Shown piece by piece: positions 1 through 8,042 of a DNA stretch of 37,820 nucleotides. The DNA is from CAYWMP01 sp964459445. GTDB lineage: Bacteria > Desulfobacterota > DSM-4660 > Desulfatiglandales > HGW-15. A program made the translations under genes and the position numbers. The stretch spans positions 1 through 37,820 of the forward strand of contig CAYWMP010000036.1 of the NCBI GenBank assembly GCA_964459445.1, read 5' to 3'. The notes under the pieces were generated by a model. The model made no database searches, was not told the DNA's origin, and worked only from the letters and a program-made list of their open reading frames with translations. The first letter of the stretch is position 1. Each line of letters begins with the position of its first letter.

Positions 1-166
1 AAAACAACATTTTCAAATCGCCAACTTTACAACAGTTCTACAGTACCGGTGACATCATCCTTTTTACCGATAATACTTAAAGCATTCGTAAATTCTTTAT
101 TACCACGTCATTGCTCAACTAAGAAAAATAATATAAAGAAAAACTTTAAGTAAAGAGGATTAATTA

Positions 167-403
167 ATGAAAAAACGGATGAAAAACCGGTTTGGCACTA
201 TTGCTGTTGAAAAGGGTTTTATTAACACTGAGGAACTTATGGAGGCGCTTTCGATTCAAGCGAATGAGAACGTCGAGGAAGGAAAACATCGACTGATTGG
301 ACAGATATTGTTGGATATGGGTCTCCTCACAGAATCCCAAATTGATGAGGTGATTGATGACATGAACAATACCATGATATACACGTTAGCTGTTGGTAGA
401 TAG
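167..403 (+). CDS. Small MshEN-like protein, 78 aa
   Basis: A 78-residue soluble protein with a Shine-Dalgarno-like AGAGGA eight bases before its ATG. Its core reads like half of the N-terminal domain of type II secretion/MSHA ATPases (MshEN): a 'FGTIAVEKGFI' segment, then 'EELMEAL', then a second 'IGQILLDMGLLT' segment and 'ESQIDEV'. MshEN domains can bind cyclic di-GMP in larger proteins, but ligand binding here is only a guess. Stand-alone copies of this short domain are common in Desulfobacterota. It has no membrane segment. It seems monocistronic, with two rho-independent terminators about 130 bases downstream. Function unknown. Confidence 0.75.
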   Translation: MKKRMKNRFGTIAVEKGFINTEELMEALSIQANENVEEGKHRLIGQILLDMGLLTESQIDEVIDDMNNTMIYTLAVGR

Positions 404-533
404 TTTCTATTCTTAAGCCTTCCTCAATCTTGGTTTGAATTAAAGGTTCACCCCGAGCCTATCTGACTGCCTTTGCTTTCTTTTTTCACTTCATCACATA
501 GAAGGAAAAATCAGATCTCTGCGCTTTCCATGG

Positions 534-575
534 GGGCGGCAATAGGTTAGAGAGTAAGTTGCCGCCCTTTTTTTT
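534..575 (+). terminator. Rho-independent terminator
   Basis: A nine-base perfect stem, GGGCGGCAA with TTGCCGCCC, closes a 16-base loop and is followed by eight T. It would end transcription from the small gene at 167-403. Confidence 0.85.
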
Positions 576-579
576 ATAG

Positions 580-607
580 CCCCTTGGATATCCGAGGGGT
601 TTTTTTT
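580..607 (+). terminator. Second tandem terminator
   Basis: CCCCTTGG and CCGAGGGG form an eight-pair stem (one G-T pair) around ATAT, followed by eight T. It lies only four bases after the first terminator and insulates the metallo-hydrolase gene at 695. Confidence 0.8.
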
Positions 608-694
608 CGATTGCCGGGGATTTGATCAGGTCGATCCTATGATGATAGCATCCGGCACAATTTTGGGAATCAATGCGAACGAAAGGAATATAGC

Positions 695-2299
695 ATGATT
701 AAGGTTACATGTTTAGGCGGTGTTGGTAGCGTTTCAGGTTCCAGTTATCTCCTAGAAATTCCACAGGGCAATAAACTCCTGGTAGACTGCGGGATGTTCC
801 AGGGCGGGAAACAGATGGAAGTTCGAAACTGGGAACCATGGCCCTTTGATCCAAAAGAAATCACCAAGCTCTTTCTGACCCACGCACACATTGATCACAG
901 CGGACGGATACCCAAACTTGTAAAGGAGGGATTTGAAGGCCGCATCATCACATCTCCACCCACGGCCGAGCTCTGTGAAATCATGCTTCTGGATTCCGCG
1001 CACATTCAGGAAATGGATGCGGAATGGCGGACCAGGAAGAACAAACGAAAAGCGCGGAACGCCATCGAGCCTCTCTACACGGAAGCCGATGCTCTGAAAA
1101 GCATTGATTTGCTTTCACCTCTCGAAAGGGATCAGGTATTCGGAATAGAGCCGGGCGTGAAGGCCAGACTTAGAAACGCGGGGCATATTCTCGGATCATC
1201 CATCCTGGAACTGTGGATGGAGAAGGGTGAAGATAGCACTAAAATTGTCTTTTCAGGGGACCTCGGTAAAAAAGATCAACTCATCGTTGATGATCCGCAG
1301 GAAATGTTTGATGCAGACTATTTGTTTCTTGAATCCACCTACGGGAATCGTGTGCACAGGTCCTTTGAGGATAGTAAACAAGAACTTTTGGAAGCGATAC
1401 AGTATGCGGCATCAAAGGGCGAAAAAACAATGATTCCGGCCTTTGCCGTGGAAAGAACCCAGGAGATCCTTTACATACTGGGTGAGTTTCAAAGGGCAGG
1501 AGAGCTTCCGGATATCCCGGTATATCTTGATAGCCCCCTTGCCATTAAAGCCACTGAAATATTCAGAAAGAATAAAAAATACTACGATGCGGAAGCGCAT
1601 GCCATCGTGAAGCAGGGTTTCGATCCCTTCAGTATGCCCAACCTGAAGTTCACTTCCAGCACCCGCGAGTCTATTGCAATCAACAATCAATCAGGCCCTG
1701 CGATCATTATCGCTGGAAACGGCATGTGCACGGCCGGGAGAATCAAACACCATTTGAAACACAATCTTTGGCGCAAAGGCGCGAGCCTGGTCATTGTCGG
1801 GTTTCAGGCCATGGGGACGACGGGCCGCAAGATCGTGGATGGGGCCAAAGAGGTCAGGATATTCAGGGAGAATGTGGCGGTTCGGGCCAAAGTCTTTACC
1901 ATCGGCGGTTTTTCGGCCCATGCCGACCAGAATGATCTCCTGCAGTGGGTCGGACATTTTGAAAGCAGTCCAAAGGTCTTCGTGGTTCACGGCGAAGCAA
2001 AAGCAAGTAAGGCGCTGTCCAGATCGATAGAGGAGCGTTTCGCTTTTGAGACCCATGTCCCTGCATGGAAGGAAAGGCTGATACTAAAGGCAAGGGAAGT
2101 AGACCATGAGATGCCGCTAGAAGCAGTTGCAGGCCCTGATCTAGAAACGATATTTCAAAATACCATCTTTGATTTGGAAAAAGAGCTTTCCTCCTTGAAA
2201 AAGCGCATAAAGAATGCAGCGGCCGATCAGGCCCTCCATGAGGCGGCGTTGGATAGACTAAAATATATCCAGGAGGAGTTTGGAGATATACTAAAATAG
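695..2299 (+). CDS. Beta-CASP metallo-beta-lactamase RNA hydrolase
   Basis: A 534-aa cytoplasmic enzyme of the beta-CASP metallo-beta-lactamase family (CPSF73/RNase J/YSH1-like). The zinc motif HxHxDH is at residues 63-68 ('THAHIDHSG'). A beta-CASP segment follows, with 'AGNGMCTAGRI' near residue 342, then the RMMBL-type 'GGFSAHADQNDLLQWV' near 408 and a conserved 'VHGE'. Family members are endo- or exoribonucleases acting in RNA processing; the exact substrate cannot be read from sequence. The last 60 residues look like a coiled coil. An AGGA ribosome site lies seven bases before the ATG. It is the first gene after two terminators and seems to have its own promoter. Confidence 0.9.
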   Translation: MIKVTCLGGVGSVSGSSYLLEIPQGNKLLVDCGMFQGGKQMEVRNWEPWPFDPKEITKLFLTHAHIDHSGRIPKLVKEGFEGRIITSPPTAELCEIMLLDSAHIQEMDAEWRTRKNKRKARNAIEPLYTEADALKSIDLLSPLERDQVFGIEPGVKARLRNAGHILGSSILELWMEKGEDSTKIVFSGDLGKKDQLIVDDPQEMFDADYLFLESTYGNRVHRSFEDSKQELLEAIQYAASKGEKTMIPAFAVERTQEILYILGEFQRAGELPDIPVYLDSPLAIKATEIFRKNKKYYDAEAHAIVKQGFDPFSMPNLKFTSSTRESIAINNQSGPAIIIAGNGMCTAGRIKHHLKHNLWRKGASLVIVGFQAMGTTGRKIVDGAKEVRIFRENVAVRAKVFTIGGFSAHADQNDLLQWVGHFESSPKVFVVHGEAKASKALSRSIEERFAFETHVPAWKERLILKAREVDHEMPLEAVAGPDLETIFQNTIFDLEKELSSLKKRIKNAAADQALHEAALDRLKYIQEEFGDILK

Positions 2300-2516
2300 C
2301 ATGCATGCAATGCTTAAGATTTGAAAAGTTGTTTTATAGAGTGCGGGATCGGAGATCAGAAAGAAATGGCATAGGGCGCAAAGAAAGAGATACCTTCTAC
2401 CAAGCCTGGTGATGCTCTCGGATTATCAGGAAACCCTGAACGCTTAATAGTCTCGCCCCTGTAAAGGGATTGCTAAGGCCTCGCATATTTGGAAAAGGCA
2501 AAATTGATACGATAAA

Positions 2517-3337
2517 ATGAAATCCATCGAACCCTATAAAGACCTCTATGTCTACCTTTTCAGTGGATTGCTCGGGGAAAGGGACGAAATCGGTTTTGGT
2601 GGCTCATATCTAGGAAACTGGGTGGAGGCCAACAGCTCCTTTCTCTTTTTTCCGAACCCTCAATGGAACTTATTACCAGCTTCATAAAGCAACGGCCCTA
2701 CTTGGAGTTGATTGACGATTTCCATTTCACCTATGAGCAGTGGCAGGGAAATGTTTTAAAGCCCCTGGAGATTGAAGACTTCATAATTGTCCCTCCCTGG
2801 TTGAATGTAGAAGCGGAGAAGGGAAAACGGAAGCTCCTCCTGGATCCAGGCGTCGTCTTTGGTACCGGGCTTCATCCAACAACAAAAGACTGCTTGAGGG
2901 CCATGACTATGATCTGCAAGGATACTCGGTTTGAAAGGGTGCTCGATCTTGGGACCGGGACAGGCATACTGGCCGTCGCTGCGGCCGGACTCGGTGCTAA
3001 GAAGGTCCTTGGGGTTGATCTCAATCCCTTGTGCATTAAAACAGCCAAGAAAAATGTTGCTGTGAATCAACAGGGCGAGGTCATTGAGATTGTTGAGGGC
3101 GATGCCCTTGATTTTGCGGATGAACGGGCGGATCTTGTGCTCGCGAATATTCAATTTGAAGTCCTGTCAAAACTGCTATTAGATGAGCGGTTTATCCTGA
3201 GCAAAAATTTCGTTTTCTCAGGCCTGATGAGAACCCAGGCGCGGGATATCAAAGATAGATTGGCGGCGTTGGGCTTAAAAGTAATCAAGGAATGGGATCA
3301 TGAGATGACATGGTACACGATATTGGTGAAGAATTAG
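2517..3337 (+). CDS. prmA: Ribosomal protein L11 methyltransferase-like, frameshifted
   Basis: A class I SAM-dependent methyltransferase resembling PrmA. Motifs are 'LDPGVVFGTGLHPTT' (PrmA signature), SAM motif 'VLDLGTGTGILAVAAAG' and 'DLVLANIQFEVLSKLL'. The intact downstream frame starts at ATG 2663, but an upstream ATG at 2517 opens a different frame reading 'YVYLFSGLLGE' then 'NSSFLFF', which is the normal PrmA N-terminus. The frames join as 'SSFLFFSEPSMELI' if one T is restored to the T6 tract at 2646-2651. This is either a real one-base deletion or a homopolymer sequencing error. The TAG stop overlaps the TAA stop of the convergent vapC gene. Confidence 0.8.
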
Positions 3338-3711
3338 CTCAAAACTTCAATGCCATATTCGACAAAACGCCTGTCAGCGGTGACAACCGGCATCCGGTTC
3401 AATAGGCCGGTTGAGATGATGAAACGATCGCAGGGATCTCTATGGATTGGGGGAAGCTCTGTGGCCTTAATGCAGATCGCCATGTCCAGGCCGATCACGG
3501 AGATCCCATGATGTTTAAGAATCCCTTCCAGCCATTCGGTGGGAGGAAGAGGGAGGTTGAGTTTGCCTGATCTGTATTTCAGTCCAATTTCAAATCCGGT
3601 AATGGCCGAGATACTCAGGATTGGCGCTTCCTTTATCGCGCGCCGCGTTGAATCCCTCATCTTATGCTGATCGTGTGAGAGCCAAAGGAGCGCGCAGGTA
3701 TCCAATATCAT
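3334..3711 (-). CDS. vapC: PIN-domain toxin (VapC type)
   Basis: A 125-aa PIN-domain ribonuclease, the toxin of a type II toxin-antitoxin pair. The acidic metal-binding residues are visible: D4 in 'MILDTCALLW', E41 in 'FEIGLK', D95 in 'HRDPCDRFI' and D113 in 'TADRRF'. VapC family toxins cleave tRNA or rRNA when freed from antitoxin. Its start codon overlaps the antitoxin stop by four bases (ATGA), which implies translational coupling. It is convergent with prmA and the two stop codons overlap. The 'TADRRF' ending places it in the PIN subgroup that often pairs with Phd-type antitoxins. Confidence 0.9.
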   Translation of the reverse strand: MILDTCALLWLSHDQHKMRDSTRRAIKEAPILSISAITGFEIGLKYRSGKLNLPLPPTEWLEGILKHHGISVIGLDMAICIKATELPPIHRDPCDRFIISTGLLNRMPVVTADRRFVEYGIEVLS

Positions 3712-3938
3712 TCAATTTCTCCCCATTCGCTTTCAGTGAGTACTTCGGTCGGGTCGTAATTAATGCTAATCTTGCTCAATACGGGATGGTATTCAAGCCG
3801 ATTTCGCTTCTTGTATGGAATGAGTTCAGCCACAGGCCTTCCATTGCGACAGATTAAAAAGGTCTCACCTTTCTGTTCCACATCCATTAATAGCGCCGAC
3901 AGCCTTGTTTTGGCCTCATGTATATTCAGTTGTTGCAT
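3708..3938 (-). CDS. Phd/YefM-type antitoxin partner of vapC
   Basis: A 76-aa antitoxin of the Phd/YefM family: N-terminal 'LNIHEAKTRLSALL', then 'GETFLICRNGRPVAELIP', typical of the DNA-binding fold, with an acidic C-terminal tail expected to bind the toxin. It is the first gene of a two-gene operon with the PIN toxin, overlapping it by four bases. An AGGGG ribosome site lies seven bases before its ATG. Members of this family normally repress their own operon. A pair of 9-bp direct repeats just upstream is a plausible operator. Confidence 0.9.
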   Translation of the reverse strand: MQQLNIHEAKTRLSALLMDVEQKGETFLICRNGRPVAELIPYKKRNRLEYHPVLSKISINYDPTEVLTESEWGEIE

Positions 3939-3960
3939 AGCTCGCCCCTAGTTGAAATAA

Positions 3961-3978
3961 ATTAGTTTAATTAGTTTA
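3961..3978 (-). promoter_or_regulatory. 9-bp direct repeats, candidate antitoxin operator
   Basis: Two adjacent copies of ATTAGTTTA (3961-3969 and 3970-3978) lie about 23-40 bases upstream of the antitoxin start codon, in very AT-rich DNA. Position and repetition fit an autorepression site for the Phd-type protein. This is inference from layout. Confidence 0.4.
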
Positions 3979-4001
3979 GTCTAGATGGTTCGATCTGTCA
4001 A

Positions 4002-5546
4002 TCACTTCTTCCTTTTTTTCTTCTTGGGTTTTTCCTCCCCCTCTTTGAAGGCATCGCGGAGAAGCCTGGACTGACGGTTATAGGCCTCGCGGGGATTCTC
4101 GGGGTCTTTCATCAGCGAGATCTCCTGAGTAATGAGTCGGGAGATATTCAGGATATGGGCCTCCTTTTTCCTGGACTCCCGCTTGTACAGGGGATGATCC
4201 CTGTTGATATAGATGATCGTGCCCTCGGTCATACACTCAGGGCCGTCTTCGCCCAGGTGATCGAGGCAACAGGTCACGCCCGCGTCCCCGAATTTGAGCC
4301 TTTTGACCACGGCATTGGGCGTTGCAATCCGGAGGGAAGGCTTTCGTTCCTTCTTGGGCTTCTCGCCATCTGCATCGGTGGGAGAATCGGCATCCATGTC
4401 TTGGGGCGGGGTTTCTCCCTCTATTTCCTCCACATCGACCTCGGCTGACTCGCTTTTCTTGGCATCTTGTTTGATCCCGATCTCTGAGCCCTGTACGCCT
4501 TCTTCGGACAGGGGCACGACACCGAAAGGGGAGTATTCGGGATTCATGATCAGCGCCTGGTGCACCCGCTGAAGGGCTTCCTTGAGCGCTCTGCCGACTT
4601 TTCTGTTCTCCTTTTCAGAGGCGAGCTGGTTGTATGCCTTGCGCACCTCCTCGACGGTCTTTTCCATGGCCCTCAGGAATGCCTTATACTTTCTGGTATC
4701 CTCGATGAACCCTGATCGGTCGCTGGTGAGAGGAAGAAAATCCGCATTAATCTCCCCGCGTATCCTCGTTGCCGCCTTTCCCCATGAGGCGATCTCGAAC
4801 AGTTCTCGCCGAACGGTTACGCCTTTGACCTTGATTTCAATACCCATGTCATCCTTTGAGGCGCGAGAAGCGGGAAGGATCACGATTTCGCCGTGCACGA
4901 TACCGTACTTGGTGCCCTCCATTACTGGAATTCGGTTTCCGGACAGTATCCTGGGCGTCACCCTGTATCCGTTGACAATTACGGAGAAGTGTTTTGCACG
5001 GATAGGGACACCTTCAGCGATCTTCTGGGTGACATCTTCCGGTCGGAAACGCCTCTTCAGATCAACCAGGCGAACAGTGGTGCCGTCTTCCTTTTTGGGA
5101 TCCCGGTCCAACAAGGTGAGCGGGATTTGCCATGAGGCGCCATCCTGCATCCAACGGGCCTTGTCAAAAACGACACGGGCGGCGAAATCCTCCTTGCGGG
5201 TGGTGATCTCAAAGCGGGACGCAGCGGCCAAACTCGCGAACTTGCCGATACCGAATTGGCCGATCCTGTTCCTTCCATAACGGGGGGAAACAGGGTTCAG
5301 AAGTTTTTCGTCGGAGCCCACATTGAAATATTGCCGGAGCCCATCCGCATCCATGCCTTCACCATTATCCACGATGATGATCTCATTCTCGGAGATGGTC
5401 ACATCCACACGGGTTGCGTCGGCATCGTAGGCATTGTTGACCAACTCCCTGATCAATTCAATGCTCTGCTCATAGAGACGCTCTCCGAGGGTGAGGATGT
5501 GGCCCTTGTCAACGGTAATGGTCAGGTAGGATGTTTCTTCGGACAT
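4002..5546 (-). CDS. GHKL-family ATPase (HATPase_c_3)
   Basis: A 514-aa GHKL ATPase (Hsp90/gyrase B/MutL/histidine-kinase fold). The N box is 'LIRELVNNAYDADA' (residues 31-44), the G1 box 'DNGEGMD' (60-66) and the G2 box 'RIGQFGIGKFAS' (94-105). The C-terminal half has a Lys/Glu-rich linker, then a region with 'VTCCLDHLGEDGPEC', and ends in a lysine-rich tail. It has no kinase phosphoacceptor or classical Hsp90 C-terminal domain. It resembles the broad MORC/paraMORC-like GHKL group, some members of which sit in restriction or defence loci. An upstream ATG at 5561 is possible, but 5546 has GGAG nine bases before it. The gene seems to stand alone. Confidence 0.8.
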   Translation of the reverse strand: MSEETSYLTITVDKGHILTLGERLYEQSIELIRELVNNAYDADATRVDVTISENEIIIVDNGEGMDADGLRQYFNVGSDEKLLNPVSPRYGRNRIGQFGIGKFASLAAASRFEITTRKEDFAARVVFDKARWMQDGASWQIPLTLLDRDPKKEDGTTVRLVDLKRRFRPEDVTQKIAEGVPIRAKHFSVIVNGYRVTPRILSGNRIPVMEGTKYGIVHGEIVILPASRASKDDMGIEIKVKGVTVRRELFEIASWGKAATRIRGEINADFLPLTSDRSGFIEDTRKYKAFLRAMEKTVEEVRKAYNQLASEKENRKVGRALKEALQRVHQALIMNPEYSPFGVVPLSEEGVQGSEIGIKQDAKKSESAEVDVEEIEGETPPQDMDADSPTDADGEKPKKERKPSLRIATPNAVVKRLKFGDAGVTCCLDHLGEDGPECMTEGTIIYINRDHPLYKRESRKKEAHILNISRLITQEISLMKDPENPREAYNRQSRLLRDAFKEGEEKPKKKKRKK

Positions 5547-5769
5547 GATTATGCTCTCCATTTCCAGGAAATCGTCCTTATGTTCAGAAGGGCATAATGA
5601 TAAAATAATGATTTTATGTCAACGCAAATGGGATCTCGACATGACCTCTTTTTGTTACTAAGATGCAAAGTCCCATCGCATTTCATCTCGGAATAAAAAT
5701 AATGTTCACCAGATCCATTATTTTGACTGGATTAGAGGATCGACAAGATCTTTCAGACATAGTAATAGA

Positions 5770-5900
5770 ATCGTCAAAAGCGCCGCTCAAAGCCGGGTCC
5801 CGATATGGCTATATCGGAAACAAGGTGGAGCACTTGAATGACGATAATAAGTAAACTCTTTCTCGCCATTCAAGTGCTCCACTTTGTGCTTTTGGACGAT
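5770..5900. repeat. Palindromic repeat element, copy 1
   Basis: A long inverted repeat. A 16-bp perfect stem (GTGGAGCACTTGAATG at 5825-5840, its complement at 5867-5882) surrounds a 26-base loop. The pairing extends outward through ACAAG/TTTGT. Outer arms ATCGTCAAAAGC (5770-5781) and GCTTTTGGACGAT (5888-5900) also pair, with one extra base. The left arm carries a 38-base insertion (5782-5819) that contains its own small hairpin. The same arms recur at 37745-37820, so this is a dispersed family, perhaps a non-autonomous mobile element. It fills the gene-free stretch between the GHKL ATPase and the thioesterase. Confidence 0.7.
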
Positions 5901-6002
5901 CTATTTGAACAGCCTGCAATCTGTGAAAGTGCTTTAAGTTTTCTATAGGCCCTAAATCATCGAGTTAATCCCGTCATCCTGTCAAAAATAGAGGAATATT
6001 GT

Positions 6003-6506
6003 ATGACGAGCACTGAGAAACAAAGAATCGAGCTGCCCAAATTGAACGGGCACAACTGCTTTGCCTGCGGAACCGAAAACCCGATCGGGCTGGATCTTCA
6101 CTTTTATAGAGAAGAAAATTCCGTGTGTACTGACATAACGCTAAAAAAGAACTATGAGGGATGGGAAAACATGGCCCATGGCGGCATCATCTCAACCTTA
6201 ATAGATGAGACGATGTCATGGACCATTATGTTTTTCAAAAGGATGTTTTTCGTAACCCGCAAGATGGAAATAAAGTACGTAAAACCGGTATTGATTGGAA
6301 TCCCTCTGAGGGTAAAGGGTAGGGTGGTTGACACCACCCGGCCTCCCATCATAAAAACGGTTGCGGAAATAAGAGATGATAAGGGAGGACTATTGGTGAA
6401 AGGCGCTGCGGAGTTTGTGGCACTTTCCAGGGACCAGCTTTCTTCCGTCCCGGAGGGATTGAAGCAGGATATGATGGCCTTGTTTGATGAATTGCCTGAA
6501 CCCTAA
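6003..6506 (+). CDS. Hotdog-fold (PaaI-type) thioesterase
   Basis: A 167-aa single-domain hotdog protein of the PaaI/YbgC-like thioesterase group. The segment 'NCFACGTENPIGLDLHF' opens the fold, and 'MAHGGIISTLIDETMSW' is the family's HGG-helix region where the catalytic acid lies. 'MEIKYVKPVLIGIPL' is a typical core strand. Such enzymes hydrolyse acyl-CoA or similar thioesters; the substrate is unknown. An AGAGGA ribosome site lies seven bases before the ATG. It is followed in the same direction by two other hydrolase genes, possibly a loose operon, though the gap of 168 bases to the next gene leaves this open. Confidence 0.85.
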   Translation: MTSTEKQRIELPKLNGHNCFACGTENPIGLDLHFYREENSVCTDITLKKNYEGWENMAHGGIISTLIDETMSWTIMFFKRMFFVTRKMEIKYVKPVLIGIPLRVKGRVVDTTRPPIIKTVAEIRDDKGGLLVKGAAEFVALSRDQLSSVPEGLKQDMMALFDELPEP

Positions 6507-6674
6507 AAGTCAAAACTGTATTTTCTCGCTCGCTTCCCTGGCCTGTGCGCCTCGCACCGTCGCCATAGAGGCTTTGGCGCGTCGGCGATTGAGATCTCTG
6601 CGAAAGATACAATGAGTAATGTACAACGGACAACAGACGTTCAATAAAGGACAAATAATTATAAGGAGTTTTCA

Positions 6675-7307
6675 ATGGACATTGAACAAATGAGCGTTGG
6701 TTTTATGGCAGTGTTTTGCTACCTGGTTTCATGCCCCAGGACTAAAGAAGCTTTGGTTATCGATCCTGCAGGCGATGAGGAAAAGGTTGTTGCGAGGATC
6801 AAAGAAAAAAATCTTGATCTCAAGTATATCGTAAACACCCACGGTCACCCGGATCACTCGTGCGGCAATAACAAGATGAAGGCCCTTACAGGGGCGAAAA
6901 TCGTTATGCACGACTTGGATGACACCATGTTCAATTCCCCGCAAGGCCAGGAAATGGCCCGGCAATGGGGTTTCACCCCCTCACCCGAAGCAGACGTCAA
7001 GGTCAAGGACGGGGATGAAGTCGTGGTGGGCGACGTTTCTTTGAATGTCATTCACACGCCCGGCCATAGCCCCGGTGGAATATGTCTTCTGGGAGACGGT
7101 AATGTTTTCACAGGGGATACTCTGTTTGTAAGCGGAATAGGGCGAACCGATCTGCCCGGCGCATCTGTTTCACAATTCATGGATGCCATTAAAGAGAAGC
7201 TAATGACCCTGCCCGGCGATACCATCGTTTGGCCGGGCCATGATTACGGCCCCAAACCATCTTCGACCATTGATGAGGAAAAGAAGACAAATCCCTGGTT
7301 GAGGTAA
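6675..7307 (+). CDS. Metallo-beta-lactamase fold hydrolase (glyoxalase II-like)
   Basis: A 210-aa cytoplasmic hydrolase of the metallo-beta-lactamase fold. Zinc ligands are the 'THGHPDHSCG' motif (H56, H58, D60, H61), the His in 'IHTPGHSPGG', the Asp in 'FTGDTLF' and the His in 'PGHDYGP'. Size and motif order match the glyoxalase II-like/YcbL group, which hydrolyses thioesters such as S-lactoylglutathione. The natural substrate is not determined. The start is well supported by AAGGAG six bases upstream. It lies between a thioesterase and an alpha/beta hydrolase, a run of small hydrolytic enzymes. Confidence 0.9.
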   Translation: MDIEQMSVGFMAVFCYLVSCPRTKEALVIDPAGDEEKVVARIKEKNLDLKYIVNTHGHPDHSCGNNKMKALTGAKIVMHDLDDTMFNSPQGQEMARQWGFTPSPEADVKVKDGDEVVVGDVSLNVIHTPGHSPGGICLLGDGNVFTGDTLFVSGIGRTDLPGASVSQFMDAIKEKLMTLPGDTIVWPGHDYGPKPSSTIDEEKKTNPWLR

Positions 7308-7369
7308 ATGAAAGGCCAAAACCGCAGGGCGTAAGGCCAAGGGTCAGAAAAAAATAGGACATCGTTAAA

Positions 7370-8002
7370 ATGTCGGAAGATAAGGTTTTTTTTCAATCGG
7401 GAGAAGTGAAAATTGAAGGGCTCCTGGAGGAAATGTCTGGAAGCAGGGGCGTTGTCGTGACCCATCCGCATCCTCTTTATGGTGGAGAGATGCGGAATAA
7501 TGTGGTGGAGGCGGTTACCCAAGCTTATCGAGAGAAGGGTTATACCACACTCCGGTTCAATTTCAGGGGCGTGGGCGGGAGCGAAGGCTCATTTGACAAC
7601 GGCGATGGAGAACAGGAAGACGTCAAGGCCGCCCTATCATATCTTTCAGGCTTGGGTATGGCGCATATCGATCTTGCAGGGTATTCCTTTGGCGCCTGGG
7701 TTAATGCCCTCGGCATTGACCGATTCGATCTGGCTGAAAGATTGATTATGGTGTCTCCACCGGTCAATTTCATTTCCTTTGATTTTCTCAAAAACAACCC
7801 AAAGATCAAGCTTGTGGTTGTCGGAACAGGAGACGAAATCGCAGGCGCTCACATGGTCGAGAGAGATGCTCCAAAATGGAATCCAGAGGCTGTCTTCAGA
7901 AAGATCCAAGGTGCCGACCACTTCTATTGGGGATATTTAGAAGAATTGAAGGGCATTATCCGGGAATTCCTGACCGAAAGTGATTCAAGTGAGCCGGGAT
8001 GA
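7370..8002 (+). CDS. Alpha/beta hydrolase
   Basis: A 210-aa alpha/beta hydrolase. The nucleophile elbow is 'GYSFGA' with S106, the oxyanion region 'THPHPLYGGEM' lies near residues 31-41, and the likely acid and base are in 'GTGDEIAG' and 'GADHFYWG'. 'RFNFRGVGGSEG' is typical of the small bacterial esterases related to dienelactone hydrolase. The substrate is unknown. AGGA nine bases upstream supports the start. It overlaps the possible GTG start of the protease gene, but the better protease start lies 40 bases after this stop. Confidence 0.9.
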   Translation: MSEDKVFFQSGEVKIEGLLEEMSGSRGVVVTHPHPLYGGEMRNNVVEAVTQAYREKGYTTLRFNFRGVGGSEGSFDNGDGEQEDVKAALSYLSGLGMAHIDLAGYSFGAWVNALGIDRFDLAERLIMVSPPVNFISFDFLKNNPKIKLVVVGTGDEIAGAHMVERDAPKWNPEAVFRKIQGADHFYWGYLEELKGIIREFLTESDSSEPG

Positions 8003-8042
8003 TATAAAGGGTAAAGAGTTGATGGAACTAAAGGACCGTGTA

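Noticed and set aside
2340..2460. Possible riboswitch (GGGCGCAAAG..) between the beta-CASP gene and prmA
   Set aside because: Does not match the conserved GEMM cyclic di-GMP pattern or any other class recalled.
5663..5854. 63-aa open frame next to the palindromic repeat
   Set aside because: No ribosome site, no family resemblance, and its 3' half is repeat sequence.
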